A DNA stretch of 49,611 nucleotides, from NCBI GenBank assembly GCA_020849535.1, contig JADLGB010000076.1, forward strand, positions 1 through 49,611, given 5' to 3'. Below are positions 41,740 through 49,611 of this stretch, one piece after another. The position numbers were made by a program, and so were the translations under genes. Within the stretch, counting starts at the first letter, position 1, and each line of letters opens with the position of its first letter. The stretch is from Candidatus Hydrogenedentota bacterium. Its GTDB lineage: Bacteria > Hydrogenedentota > Hydrogenedentia > Hydrogenedentales > SLHB01. The notes beneath the pieces were generated by a model. It was not told the DNA's origin, searched no databases, and saw nothing but the letters and a program-made list of their open reading frames with translations.

Positions 41740-42061
41740 GTTGCGCACGATACCATCACGGGCAGGCGAAGAGAAAGCTGCGCGTCAAGCATAACCCCGC
41801 TATTCTCCGTGGATTACGTGTCCCCTTGACGCCTGTGGGAGGAACGTGTAGGATGGCGATTCAGACGTCAGGCTTTGGTGACGCCAGCAAACACGTGTGG
41901 TTTAGAGAGGAGCTATTGGACTCTATCCGAAAATCGACCTAACGGTAGGTCCGGCCCTGTTCGTAAATGCGTCCGTTCTGCATGAGTACTCTTTGCGTTA
42001 TAGTCCGCGTTGTGGGACGCGCGGTGCATGCCCAGCGCGCCGTGGAAGGAGTCGTGCCATC
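41740..42061. other. Divergent intergenic region between queA and fadN
   Basis: No gene can be supported in these 322 bases. A candidate fadN promoter lies at 41826-41854, and a possible second -10 (TATAGT) is near 41999. No repeat or operator resembling a known fatty-acid regulator site stood out. Confidence 0.6.
41826..41854 (+). promoter_or_regulatory. Candidate promoter for fadN-fadA
   Basis: TTGACG (41826-41831) and TAGGAT (41849-41854) are separated by 17 bases. The -35 is good and the -10 is moderate. It would give a leader of about 200 bases. Confidence 0.35.
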
Positions 42062-44461
42062 ATGAGAGAAATCAGTCGCGTTGCCGTTTTGGGCTCAGGC
42101 GTGATGGGAGGAGCCATCGCCGCGCATTGTGCGAACTGCGGCATCCCCAGCATCATGCTCGACATTGTCCCGCCCAACCTGCCGGAAGCAGAGCGAGGCA
42201 ATCGTGCCAAACGCAACGCCTTCGCCGAGGCGAGCAAGACCGCCATGCTGAAGGCGAAGCCTTCGCCCCTCTATTCAAAGTCCGTTCTCGATTTGATCGA
42301 GGTGGGCAATTTCGACGACGACATGGCGAAGATTGCGGAATGCGATTGGATTATCGAGGTTGTGAAAGAAGACCTCACGATTAAGAAGAAGGTTTACGCG
42401 CAGGCCGCCAAACACCGCAAGCCGGGAACGATTGTTACGAGCAATACCAGCGGCATTCCGATTGCCTCGATGCTCGAGGTGATGGACGCGGACATGCAGC
42501 GGCATTTCCTGGGCACGCACTTCTTCAATCCACCGCGCTACTTGAAGCTGGTCGAGATCATCCCACATCCCGGAACGGACCCCGAAGTGATGCGGTTCAT
42601 GGCGGGCTTCATAGAAGACGTGCTAGGCAAAGGCGTGGTCTACGCCAAAGACTCGCCCAACTTCATCGCCAACCGCGTTCTCACGTTTGCATCGCAGTTC
42701 ATTCTCCACGAAATGACGAAGGACGGCCTTTCGGTAGAGGAGGTCGATGCCCTAACCGGACCCGCTGTGGGCCACGCCTCGTCAGCCACGTTTCGCACCT
42801 TCGATCTGGTTGGACTCGATACGTACATCCACGTGCTCGGCAACGTGGCAAACAACTGCCCGAACGACGAACGCTTGGACCTCATGGTGGCGCCGGACTG
42901 GCTCAAGAAGGTGGTGGAGAAGGGTTTGTTGGGCCAGAAATCGGGCTCGGGATTCTACAAGGCCACGGATCAGCGCGATGAGAAAGGCAAGCGCGTCATC
43001 CTGGGACTCGACCTGAACACGCTTGAGTATCGGGACCCCATCAAACCTCGCTTCGATTGCACGGGAAAGGTACGGAACGCGGGCAGCCTCGAAGAGAAGT
43101 TGAAGATCATGTACACCGGCGAGGACAAAGGTTCGGTCTTCGCATGGAAGCTCTTCGCAAACACGGCCATTTACGCGGGCAATCGCCTTGGCGAGGTCGC
43201 CGACGACATCGTCAATATCGACAACGCCGTGAAGTGGGGCTTCGCGTGGGATGTGGGCATCTTTGAAGCATGGGACATCCTGGGCGTGAAGTATGTCTGT
43301 GACCGGATGCGCAAGGAGGGATTGGCCCTGCCGCCGATCGCGCAAGCGTTGTTGGACTCCGGCTGCGACTCGTTTTACACGGTCCGCAACGGGGCGCGTC
43401 ACTACTTCGACGTGGCGTCAAAAGGATATCGATCGGTCACGGCGAATCCGAATCTCATCGTGTTGGCCGATGCCAAGAGTGCCGGCAAGAAAGTGGCGGG
43501 CAACGAAGGGTGCAGCCTGGTGGACTTGGGCGATGGCATCCTGTGCGCCGAGTTCCACACGAAAATGAACAGTCTCGATGCGGACATCGGGCAGATGTTG
43601 ACCGAGGCGCTGCGCCTTCTGAACGAAGGGGCCTTTGAAGGCATGGTGATCGGCAACCAAGGCGAACACTTCTGCGCGGGAGCGAACATCTTCGTGATTC
43701 TGGGCGAAGCCATGCAGGAGAATTGGAAAGCGATCGACGCGGCGGTCCACGCGTTTCAACAGGTCAACCAGGGGATTCGCTTCTGCAAGCGCCCCATAGT
43801 GGCCGCGCCGCACCACTACACGCTGGGCGGCGGAACGGAAGTGTGCATGCACGCGGCGAAAGCTGCCATCGCAGGCGAAACGTACGGTGGTCTTGTCGAG
43901 GTGGGCGTGGGTCTCATACCGGGCGGCGGAGGGTGCAAGGAGATGCTGCGCCGCGCGCTGGCCTATCTGCCGGAGACCGTCATCGATGCGGACCCGTTCC
44001 CTTACGTGCGGCGCGCCTTTGAGAATATCGCCATGGCGAAGGTCAGCACCAGCGGGGCTGAGTACATCGAGCTGGGCTACCTCACGGACGACAATCCCGT
44101 CGTCGCGAGTTTCGATCAACAGGTGAAACGCGCGAAAGACCTGTGCCGCGGCTTGATCGCAGCCGGGTACCGTGCGCCGAAACCGGCCACGTTGACGGCG
44201 CTGGGTGAGTCCGCGCGCGCGGCGTTTCGCGTGGCGCTATACGGATTCCAACTCGGTGGTTTCGCGTCGGAGCATGATGTCGTCATCGCAGAGAAGATCG
44301 CGCACATCCTCACCGGGGGCGAGCGGCTGCCCGGTACGAAAATGACCGAACAGGACGTGCTCGACCTCGAGCGCGAGGCATTTCTGAGCCTCGTGGGCAT
44401 GGAGAAAACCCAGCAACGCATCCAGCACATGCTTACCACCGGTAAGCCCCTGCGCAACTGA
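42062..44461 (+). CDS. fadN: 3-hydroxyacyl-CoA dehydrogenase/enoyl-CoA hydratase, FadN type
   Basis: This 799-residue bifunctional beta-oxidation enzyme has the dehydrogenase first, as in Bacillus FadN rather than E. coli FadB. The NAD site is RVAVLGSGVMGGAIA (residues 6-20). HFLGTHFFNPPRYLKLVEII carries the catalytic His, and a second 3HCDH domain follows. The crotonase part starts near residue 480 (CSLVDLGDGILCAEFH) and has GMVIGNQGEHFCAGANIF and PHHYTLGGGTEVCMHA, with the Glu in AGETYGGLVEVGVGLIPGGG. GGAAGGAG precedes the ATG. It lies 21 bases before fadA in the same operon. It hydrates and oxidises acyl-CoA in the cytoplasm. Confidence 0.95.
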   Translation: MREISRVAVLGSGVMGGAIAAHCANCGIPSIMLDIVPPNLPEAERGNRAKRNAFAEASKTAMLKAKPSPLYSKSVLDLIEVGNFDDDMAKIAECDWIIEVVKEDLTIKKKVYAQAAKHRKPGTIVTSNTSGIPIASMLEVMDADMQRHFLGTHFFNPPRYLKLVEIIPHPGTDPEVMRFMAGFIEDVLGKGVVYAKDSPNFIANRVLTFASQFILHEMTKDGLSVEEVDALTGPAVGHASSATFRTFDLVGLDTYIHVLGNVANNCPNDERLDLMVAPDWLKKVVEKGLLGQKSGSGFYKATDQRDEKGKRVILGLDLNTLEYRDPIKPRFDCTGKVRNAGSLEEKLKIMYTGEDKGSVFAWKLFANTAIYAGNRLGEVADDIVNIDNAVKWGFAWDVGIFEAWDILGVKYVCDRMRKEGLALPPIAQALLDSGCDSFYTVRNGARHYFDVASKGYRSVTANPNLIVLADAKSAGKKVAGNEGCSLVDLGDGILCAEFHTKMNSLDADIGQMLTEALRLLNEGAFEGMVIGNQGEHFCAGANIFVILGEAMQENWKAIDAAVHAFQQVNQGIRFCKRPIVAAPHHYTLGGGTEVCMHAAKAAIAGETYGGLVEVGVGLIPGGGGCKEMLRRALAYLPETVIDADPFPYVRRAFENIAMAKVSTSGAEYIELGYLTDDNPVVASFDQQVKRAKDLCRGLIAAGYRAPKPATLTALGESARAAFRVALYGFQLGGFASEHDVVIAEKIAHILTGGERLPGTKMTEQDVLDLEREAFLSLVGMEKTQQRIQHMLTTGKPLRN

Positions 44462-44482
44462 TACGGAGGAGGACAGCGCATC

Positions 44483-45643
44483 ATGGACAATGTCTACGTG
44501 GTTTCAGGGGCGCGCACGGCGATTGGCAAGGCGAAGCGGGGCACGCTCGTGAACTACCGCCCCGACGACATGGCCGCGGAAGTCATCAAAGCGGCCGTGC
44601 AGCGTGCCGGTATCCAGCCGGAGCAGGTGCAGGATGTGGTGATGGGGTGCGCCATTCCGGAGCAGTCGCAAGGCATGAATGTAGCGCGGATCGCCGCGTT
44701 GCGTGCGGGCATGCCCGATTCCGTGAGCGCCATGACGATCAACCGGTTCTGCTCGTCGGGACTGGAGGCGATGTCCATCGCGGCGGCCAAGATCCATGCG
44801 GGATCCCTTGATATCGCCGTTGCGGGCGGCACGGAATCGATGAGCCTGGTACCCTCGCCCGGGGCGCGTTTCTCGCCAAACCCCTACCTCACGGCGCATC
44901 ACCCCGAGATCTACATCGGCATGGGCAACGCAGGTGACAACGTGGCGCGGGATTTCGGATTCACCCGCGCGCAGCTCGACGCGTTCGCCCTGGAGAGCAA
45001 CCAAAAAGCCGTGGCGGCGATCGACCGCGGCAGTTTCGGCGATCAGATCGTTCCCTTGGAAGTGCCGGTCAACGGGAAGAGCACGACCTTTGCCGTCGAT
45101 GAAGGGCCGCGCCGCGATACGACCCTGGAGGGGCTCGCCGCGCTGAAACCGGCGTTCGCGGTCTCCGCGGAACTGGGCTTTCACACCGCGGGCAATTCCA
45201 GCCAGATGAGCGACGGCGCGGCGGCCTTGGTACTGATGAGTGGCAAGGCCGTGAAGGAAACCGGTACGAAACCGCTGGCGCGTTTCCGCAGCTACAACGT
45301 CGCCGCCGGAGATCCGAAGTACCTCGGCCCGGCACAGCTCATCGCCATCCCGAAGGCTTGCGAACTGGCAGGGATCTCGATTGCAGATGTGGGCCTGTTC
45401 GAGATCAACGAGGCCTTCGCATCCGTGGCGCTGCTGGTGATGCGCGAACTCAAACTCGATCCGAAGAAGGTCAACGTGAACGGCGGCGCCATCGCGCTCG
45501 GGCATCCCTTGGGGTGCACCGGTGCAAAACTGTCCGTGCAAATCATCGACGAGATGCGCAAACGCGGCGAGCGTTACGGCGTGGTCACCATGTGCATCGG
45601 CGGCGGCATGGGCGCGGCCGGGGTCTTTGAGTTGGTGGACTGA
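44483..45643 (+). CDS. fadA: Acetyl-CoA C-acyltransferase (3-ketoacyl-CoA thiolase)
   Basis: This 386-residue thiolase has all active-site residues: the nucleophilic Cys in TINRFCSSGLEAM (about residue 90), the His in GGAIALGHPLGCTG (about 340) and the second Cys in VTMCIGGGMGAAG (about 371). It opens with VYVVSGARTAIGKAKRGTL, typical of degradative thiolases. GGAGGAGG lies before the ATG, 21 bases after fadN. Together they give a trifunctional beta-oxidation set. An acyl-CoA dehydrogenase (fadE), which follows in the Bacillus fadNAE operon, is missing here. Confidence 0.96.
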   Translation: MDNVYVVSGARTAIGKAKRGTLVNYRPDDMAAEVIKAAVQRAGIQPEQVQDVVMGCAIPEQSQGMNVARIAALRAGMPDSVSAMTINRFCSSGLEAMSIAAAKIHAGSLDIAVAGGTESMSLVPSPGARFSPNPYLTAHHPEIYIGMGNAGDNVARDFGFTRAQLDAFALESNQKAVAAIDRGSFGDQIVPLEVPVNGKSTTFAVDEGPRRDTTLEGLAALKPAFAVSAELGFHTAGNSSQMSDGAAALVLMSGKAVKETGTKPLARFRSYNVAAGDPKYLGPAQLIAIPKACELAGISIADVGLFEINEAFASVALLVMRELKLDPKKVNVNGGAIALGHPLGCTGAKLSVQIIDEMRKRGERYGVVTMCIGGGMGAAGVFELVD

Positions 45644-45696
45644 AAGTGCGAGCGCTACTCGCGACTCACTTTGATGACCGCCGGAGTTGCACCGGT

Positions 45697-45714
45697 GTCC
45701 GATCCGTCCGATCG
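45697..45714 (+). repeat. GTCCGATC 9-bp tandem repeat
   Basis: GTCCGATCC and GTCCGATCG lie side by side and are followed by the degenerate GTCTGACTG. They are complements of the GATCGGAC units at 23411-23446. The repeat sits in the gap after fadA, next to a 34-bp repeat copy. Confidence 0.65.
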
Positions 45715-45722
45715 GTCTGACT

Positions 45723-45756
45723 GGCAAGCGCGTGTGGGACAGGCGCCCTCGCCTGT
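45723..45756 (-). repeat. 34-bp dispersed repeat, copy 2
   Basis: The complement of this segment matches 19570-19603 at 31 of 34 bases. It contains the hairpin GACAGGCG-CCCT-CGCCTGTC (45738-45757). The hairpin could also act as a weak terminator after fadA. Confidence 0.8.
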
Positions 45757-45843
45757 CTCTTCAAATCTTGATCTCCTCCCTATCTTTTGCACGCTTCACG
45801 CGCACCATGCGATAATCCGCCTTCCAACCTGAAAGGAAATCCG

Positions 45844-46881
45844 ATGAAAGCCGCTGTCTTGGAAGGGTTAAACGAGCTGGTCGTCAAAGAGGTGCCTACG
45901 CCGGACGTCGAAGACGACGAAGTGCTCGTGAAGGTCGCGGCGTGCGCGGTGTGCGGTTCGGACATTCGCATGCTGCATCATGGCAGTCCGCGCCTGACGC
46001 CACCCGCGATCATGGGGCACGAGGCGGCGGGGGTTGTTGTCGAGGTAGGCAAGCACGTCACGAAGTTCAAGACGGGCGATCGCGTAGCCATGGGCGGCGA
46101 CGTGCCCTGCGGTGAGTGCGTGTTCTGCGAGGCGGGCATCGGCAACAACTGCCAGATCAATTACGCGCTGGGCTACCAGTTTCCGGGGAGTTTCGCGGAG
46201 TATGTGAAACTGAACCGAACGGTCGTGAACTACGGGCCTGTGCACAAGGTTCCCGATCAGGTGTCCCTCGAAGAAGCGGCGCTCGCCGAACCCCTGGGCT
46301 GCGTGTTAAACGCGCTGGAATTGTCCCCCGTGAAATTCGGAGACGCAGTCGTCATCATCGGCGCGGGACCCATCGGACTCATGATCATCGAAGTGGCCCG
46401 CAAGATGGGTGCGGGCAAGATCATCGTCGTGCAACGTTCGCGGCCGCGCCTGGAGATGGCACGAAGGTTCCCCGCGGACGTGTTTGTCTGTTCTTCCGAG
46501 GAAGATGCCATCGCGCGTGTGAAGGATGAGACCCACAGTCTCGGCGCCGACGTGATTATCACGGCGTGTCCGTCGCCCGATGCGCAAGTGGACGCCATCC
46601 AGATGGCCAAGAACCGCGCCTGGGTGAATTTCTTCGGCGGTCTTCCAAAGGACAAATCCAAAGTGACACTCGACACAAACATCATTCACTACAAGGAACT
46701 GTTTGTCTGCGGGTCGCACGGCTGCATGCCCCGCCACCACCAGAAGGCCGTCGACCTGATTGCGGACGGCGTTATCGACGTAAAGCAGTTCATCTCTCAC
46801 CGCTTCTCGCTGGACCAAGCGCCCGAGGCCTTCGCCGCCGCGGAGGATCGGGCGGGGTTGCGCGTGGTGGTGGCACCCTAA
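45844..46881 (+). CDS. Zinc-dependent alcohol dehydrogenase, medium-chain (sorbitol/threonine dehydrogenase-like)
   Basis: This 345-residue MDR enzyme has a full set of zinc ligands: catalytic site CAVCGSDIRMLHHGS and IMGHEAAGVVVEVG, and structural site PCGECVFCEAGIGNNC with four Cys at normal spacing. The NAD-binding domain reads AVVIIGAGPIGLMIIEVARK. The overall pattern is closest to sorbitol, threonine or other polyol dehydrogenases. I chose the ATG at 45844, which has AAAGGA upstream and starts MKAAVLEGLNELVV. It oxidises a secondary alcohol or polyol with NAD+; the substrate is unknown. It is separated from fadA by 200 bases with repeats, so it is probably a separate transcription unit. 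Confidence 0.93.
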   Translation: MKAAVLEGLNELVVKEVPTPDVEDDEVLVKVAACAVCGSDIRMLHHGSPRLTPPAIMGHEAAGVVVEVGKHVTKFKTGDRVAMGGDVPCGECVFCEAGIGNNCQINYALGYQFPGSFAEYVKLNRTVVNYGPVHKVPDQVSLEEAALAEPLGCVLNALELSPVKFGDAVVIIGAGPIGLMIIEVARKMGAGKIIVVQRSRPRLEMARRFPADVFVCSSEEDAIARVKDETHSLGADVIITACPSPDAQVDAIQMAKNRAWVNFFGGLPKDKSKVTLDTNIIHYKELFVCGSHGCMPRHHQKAVDLIADGVIDVKQFISHRFSLDQAPEAFAAAEDRAGLRVVVAP

Positions 46882-47122
46882 CGCGGCTCACTCCGCGTTT
46901 GACTTCCTCGCGATGGCTTGATCCGCCGGCACAGTGGTGAATGCGGCATGGGCCGTCTCGCCAATTGCCACTATGCTATTAAAACAAAGCAAACGGCGAT
47001 GGGTGCGAAAACCGCGCAACCTGGACCTTGGTCAGGAGAGTTGTCAAAGCGCGAGCGAAGGATTAAGCTGGTAGCGCAGCACCGGGAATGGTCAGGCGAC
47101 TACATTCGGGGAGAAACGTGCT

Positions 47123-47743
47123 ATGAAACGAGTTGTGCGCGGTTTGGTCTTGGGGATGGCGCTGCTGTCCCTGGTTCTTCTTCCAAAAGCAGACGCGGAA
47201 GTGACGATTTCGATCACGCTTACCGGTTCCATCGAAGAGATACTTCCTATCCTGCAGCAGCTTCAAGGTCTTGGCATTGGAGTCTCGGGGCAGGATCCAC
47301 TCAAACTTAACGTTCACAGCGTGATGGGTGCTGAAGCAGGCCAGGTGACCGCGCCCGTTGAACCGGCGCCCGAAGCTGTGCCGCCTCCGCCCCCGCCGCC
47401 CCTGGGCTTCACGGGGGTCGTGGTGGCGCCCGCCGCGGCCAAGGTGGGAGAGTCAATGACGTTCACCGCGACGCTGTCGGATCCGGACCATGTGGTGGAC
47501 ACGGTGGCAATCTCGGTGGGCGAATTGAAGTTTGACCTGTTCGACAACGGCGCGAATGGGGATGTGACGGCCATGGATGGTACGTGGTCACGCGCCTACG
47601 AACTGCCCGCCACCTTGACGCCCGGCACCCATACGGGGGTGATCCAGGCCTACGATGTGAATGGCGAACCGGTAACGGTAAAGGAAGAAGGAAAAGAACC
47701 TGCACCCCTTTCAACAGAACTGTCCTTTACCGTGACCGAATAG
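47123..47743 (+). CDS. Secreted protein with proline linker and choice-of-anchor X-like domain
   Basis: This 206-residue protein has a signal peptide cleaved after KADA. An N-terminal part of about 60 residues (EVTISITLTGSIEEILPILQ) is followed by a Pro/Glu/Ala linker with a run of eight prolines. The C-terminal part is a beta-sandwich domain (GFTGVVVAPAAAKVGESMTF, FDNGANGDVTAMDGTWSRAY, THTGVIQAYDVNGEPVTV). The acidic DNGxxGDVTAxDGxWS motif is typical of calcium-binding choice-of-anchor X domains. GGGGAGAAA precedes the ATG. It is exported; a surface role is likely. It is followed by the FadL-type gene after 220 bases. No partner is known. Confidence 0.75.
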   Translation: MKRVVRGLVLGMALLSLVLLPKADAEVTISITLTGSIEEILPILQQLQGLGIGVSGQDPLKLNVHSVMGAEAGQVTAPVEPAPEAVPPPPPPPLGFTGVVVAPAAAKVGESMTFTATLSDPDHVVDTVAISVGELKFDLFDNGANGDVTAMDGTWSRAYELPATLTPGTHTGVIQAYDVNGEPVTVKEEGKEPAPLSTELSFTVTE

Positions 47744-47962
47744 TCACTGCAAGCCATTACGAAATAGGACCGGAAGTAACGCAGTACCGTGGCGTGCCCA
47801 CGTTGTGCGCGGTGCGCACTGACATGGTTTGCGTATCATCGGGAATGCATACCTTGTGGAGGCTGTCTGGAGGGTCGTTCTTTTGTCTCCCGAACGCCGA
47901 GGGAGATTCCCGCTCCGGACACATCATCAGAGTTTTCTGAGGCCCCGGAGTCGCGCTAGGCC

Positions 47963-49162
47963 ATGCTGCAATGCCGATGCGTCCGAATCGCTCCTTTTCT
48001 CGTCCCCATGCTCGCCCTGTCCGCGCACGCCACGGACGGCAATGAACTCATCGGCATCGGCGCTGTGCAGAAGGGTACCGCCGGCGCCGGCGTGGCCGCT
48101 CCCCAGGACGCGACGTGGGCTCTTTTGAATCCCGCGGCCATCGTCGATCTGGATAAGCGTCTGGACATTTCCGTGGAATACCTGGATCTCTTTCGTGGCT
48201 CCGAACCGGACGGATTCGGATTGGTCGTGAATCCTCGCGCATTTCACCTCACGGATCATGGGGCTATCTTTGTGCCCTCTTTCGGGATGATCTGGCCGTT
48301 GGAACATGGGACCCTGGGCTTTGGCCTCTTTGGCGTGCAGGGCAACAATGCCGACTACGACCGTCCCCGCACGACGCTCGGCTTGTCTCGCGGCAACGAC
48401 CGCCGCTCCTCGCTTTCGGTCGCGAAGCTCCCTTTGTCGTACGCGTATAAGTTCGACAACGGTTGGGCAGTGGGCGCCTCGCTTCTGGGCGCGATCACGG
48501 AATTCCGAACGGATTCACTGACACTGCGGCTGCGCCCCGCGGAGGGCAACTATGAGAAGGACTATGCGTTCGGCATTGGCCTTCAGCTCTCACTGTACAA
48601 GGAATGGGAGCGATTTCGCTTTGGCGCGACGTGGACGTCGCGTCAGGCTGTGCAGCAATACGAACATCACGAAGATGTGATCAAGTGGAACCTCGACCTG
48701 CCCGAAAAGATCCAAATAGGCGTGGCGTGGAAGGCCACGCCCAAACTGGAACTGCTTGCCGACTACAAGTGGCAGGACTGGTCGGAAATCAACCAGTTCG
48801 CCAAGAAGACCATCGAGGGCGGACTCGGCTGGGTCGATCAGGACATCTATAAGCTGGGGGCGATCTACAGGCCCAACGAGCGTTGGGCCTTACGGGCTGG
48901 ATTCTCGCATGGAAACGCGCCGGTGACGGAGGAGTTCGTATTTGCCAACGCGTTGTCTCCGGCCATCGCGGAGGATCACATCACCTTCGGTTTCTCCCAC
49001 CGTATCAACGCCCACCACGAAGTCCACTTCGCGTACACCCACACCTTGGCCGTCGACATGACCGACAACGGGCACGGCGATCTCTTCTCGATCATCGGCC
49101 GAGGCACCAAGGTGGAGTACGAGGAAGAGGCCTACACCGTTCAGTACACCTACCGCTTCTGA
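47963..49162 (+). CDS. OmpP1/FadL-type outer-membrane transport protein
   Basis: This 399-residue protein has a short signal sequence and then the FadL hatch region: GAVQKGTAGAGVAAPQDATW followed by ALLNPAAIVDL, as in OmpP1/FadL proteins. The rest is amphipathic beta strands of an outer-membrane barrel, and the protein ends in the typical aromatic residue (YTVQYTYRF). A stop codon lies one codon before the ATG, which fixes the start. It probably takes up fatty acids or other hydrophobic compounds. This fits the fadN-fadA genes about 2.3 kb upstream, though two unrelated genes lie between. It implies a Gram-negative-type outer membrane. Confidence 0.9.
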   Translation: MLQCRCVRIAPFLVPMLALSAHATDGNELIGIGAVQKGTAGAGVAAPQDATWALLNPAAIVDLDKRLDISVEYLDLFRGSEPDGFGLVVNPRAFHLTDHGAIFVPSFGMIWPLEHGTLGFGLFGVQGNNADYDRPRTTLGLSRGNDRRSSLSVAKLPLSYAYKFDNGWAVGASLLGAITEFRTDSLTLRLRPAEGNYEKDYAFGIGLQLSLYKEWERFRFGATWTSRQAVQQYEHHEDVIKWNLDLPEKIQIGVAWKATPKLELLADYKWQDWSEINQFAKKTIEGGLGWVDQDIYKLGAIYRPNERWALRAGFSHGNAPVTEEFVFANALSPAIAEDHITFGFSHRINAHHEVHFAYTHTLAVDMTDNGHGDLFSIIGRGTKVEYEEEAYTVQYTYRF

Positions 49163-49611
49163 TCCGCCGGCAGCCTGGGGCGAAGCCAAAGATGCGAGGC
49201 TGGTGCCTGGCGTTCCCAGGAGGATGAGACATACTCCGGCAGGCCAATCGCATTAAAACTGCGAACCTGCATGGAGGGGACCCATGTGCCCGAACGGCCT
49301 CAGTACTCACTTCCCAGACATTCTATGGGGAAATGTCCGGCAAGTTGTCAAGCCACGGGGGGGGCGAAGAGGCTACCCGAATGCCGCGGAGCGCTGAAGC
49401 CGACGGCCTATTGAGCTCTTATGGCCTGAAAGGCCAAAGTACTCAAAGCCCAGCGCGGCAGAGCCGCAGCCAAACGAGGAGAGTGATCCACCGATTTCAC
49501 CATTTCCGAAAGGAAATGCTGAGGTGGCATAGGCATCCCTGCCCATGGTCTTCAATTAACTCAAACGCAGAGGCGCAGAGTCCGCAGAGAAACGCGGAGA
49601 ATCGCGAGAGC
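49163..49611. other. Non-coding end region with hairpins and short repeats
   Basis: No gene is supported in the last 449 bases. Three hairpins with small loops lie at 49422-49436 (TGGCC/GGCCA), 49455-49467 (GCGGC/GCCGC) and 49501-49518 (CATTTCC-GAAA-GGAAATG, a GNRA tetraloop). At 49566-49599 the unit CGCAGAG repeats three times plus a CGCGGAG variant. The region may be a REP-like or other repeat element continuing past the window edge. Confidence 0.55.

Noticed and set aside
46882..47122. Possible riboswitch upstream of the secreted protein gene
   Set aside because: The region is the right length for a small aptamer, but I could not match the conserved cores of c-di-GMP, glycine or cobalamin riboswitches.
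49373..49555. 60-codon open frame on the minus strand
   Set aside because: It runs through the hairpin cluster, has no ribosome-binding site and no recognisable protein features.

Overview
The window is a GC-rich, gene-dense bacterial chromosome segment with no rRNA, tRNA, CRISPR array or intact transposase gene that I can support. Several gene families point to the Planctomycetes-like part of the bacterial tree. These are a PSCyt1/PSCyt2/PSD1 (DUF1549/DUF1553) protein paired with a Tat-exported DUF1501 protein, Tat-exported xylose-isomerase-like TIM barrels, a CehA/McbA-type PHP protein and large carboxypeptidase-regulatory-like repeat proteins. My best guess is a Candidatus Hydrogenedentota (or related) metagenomic contig; that is inference. 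Spaces between genes carry several families of short, often helically phased repeats.

Layout. 1-5.2 kb (minus): an operon of arsR-type regulator, helix-turn-helix/PTS-IIA regulator, hyfB, hyfC, hyfE and hyfF (cut by the window edge), the membrane arm of a group 4 hydrogenase-like or Ehr-like ion-pumping complex. 5.4-8.3 kb (plus): an ankyrin protein, then a CbiX-like chelatase translationally coupled to a VAO-type flavoprotein. 8.2-14.6 kb: a SurA-like lipoprotein, a zinc-ribbon protein, a small membrane protein, a methyltransferase, an unassigned TIM-barrel-like protein, a secreted glycoside-hydrolase-like protein, an isochorismatase-like hydrolase and a stand-alone serine-recombinase DNA-binding domain. 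15-19.5 kb: a YtrA-type GntR regulator divergent from a PHP-domain exported protein, then hemolysin III, an FkbM methyltransferase and a Nudix hydrolase. 19.8-25.2 kb: tandem cytosolic and Tat-exported sugar isomerase-like paralogues, an isochorismatase-like/SDR pair and a membrane glycosyltransferase-like protein. 25.3-28.3 kb: anaerobic ribonucleotide reductase nrdD-nrdG behind a promoter with two phased NrdR boxes. 28.3-40.6 kb: a MITE-like repeat, a 1187-residue repeat protein, the DUF1501 and PSD1 proteins, and tandem beta-propeller-like lipoproteins. 40.7-49.2 kb: queA, fadN-fadA, a zinc alcohol dehydrogenase, a secreted protein and a FadL-type outer-membrane protein. The last 450 bases hold small hairpins and repeats but no gene.

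Taken together the genes suggest a Gram-negative-type cell able to live anaerobically (class III ribonucleotide reductase, hydrogenase-like complex), to degrade fatty acids (FadL, FadN, FadA) and to send many proteins of probable polymer or sugar metabolism to the envelope. The most informative regulatory observations are the NrdR-box promoter, an apparently leaderless arsR, an apparent AUA start codon on nrdG, and a PHP protein with two substituted metal-ligand positions.
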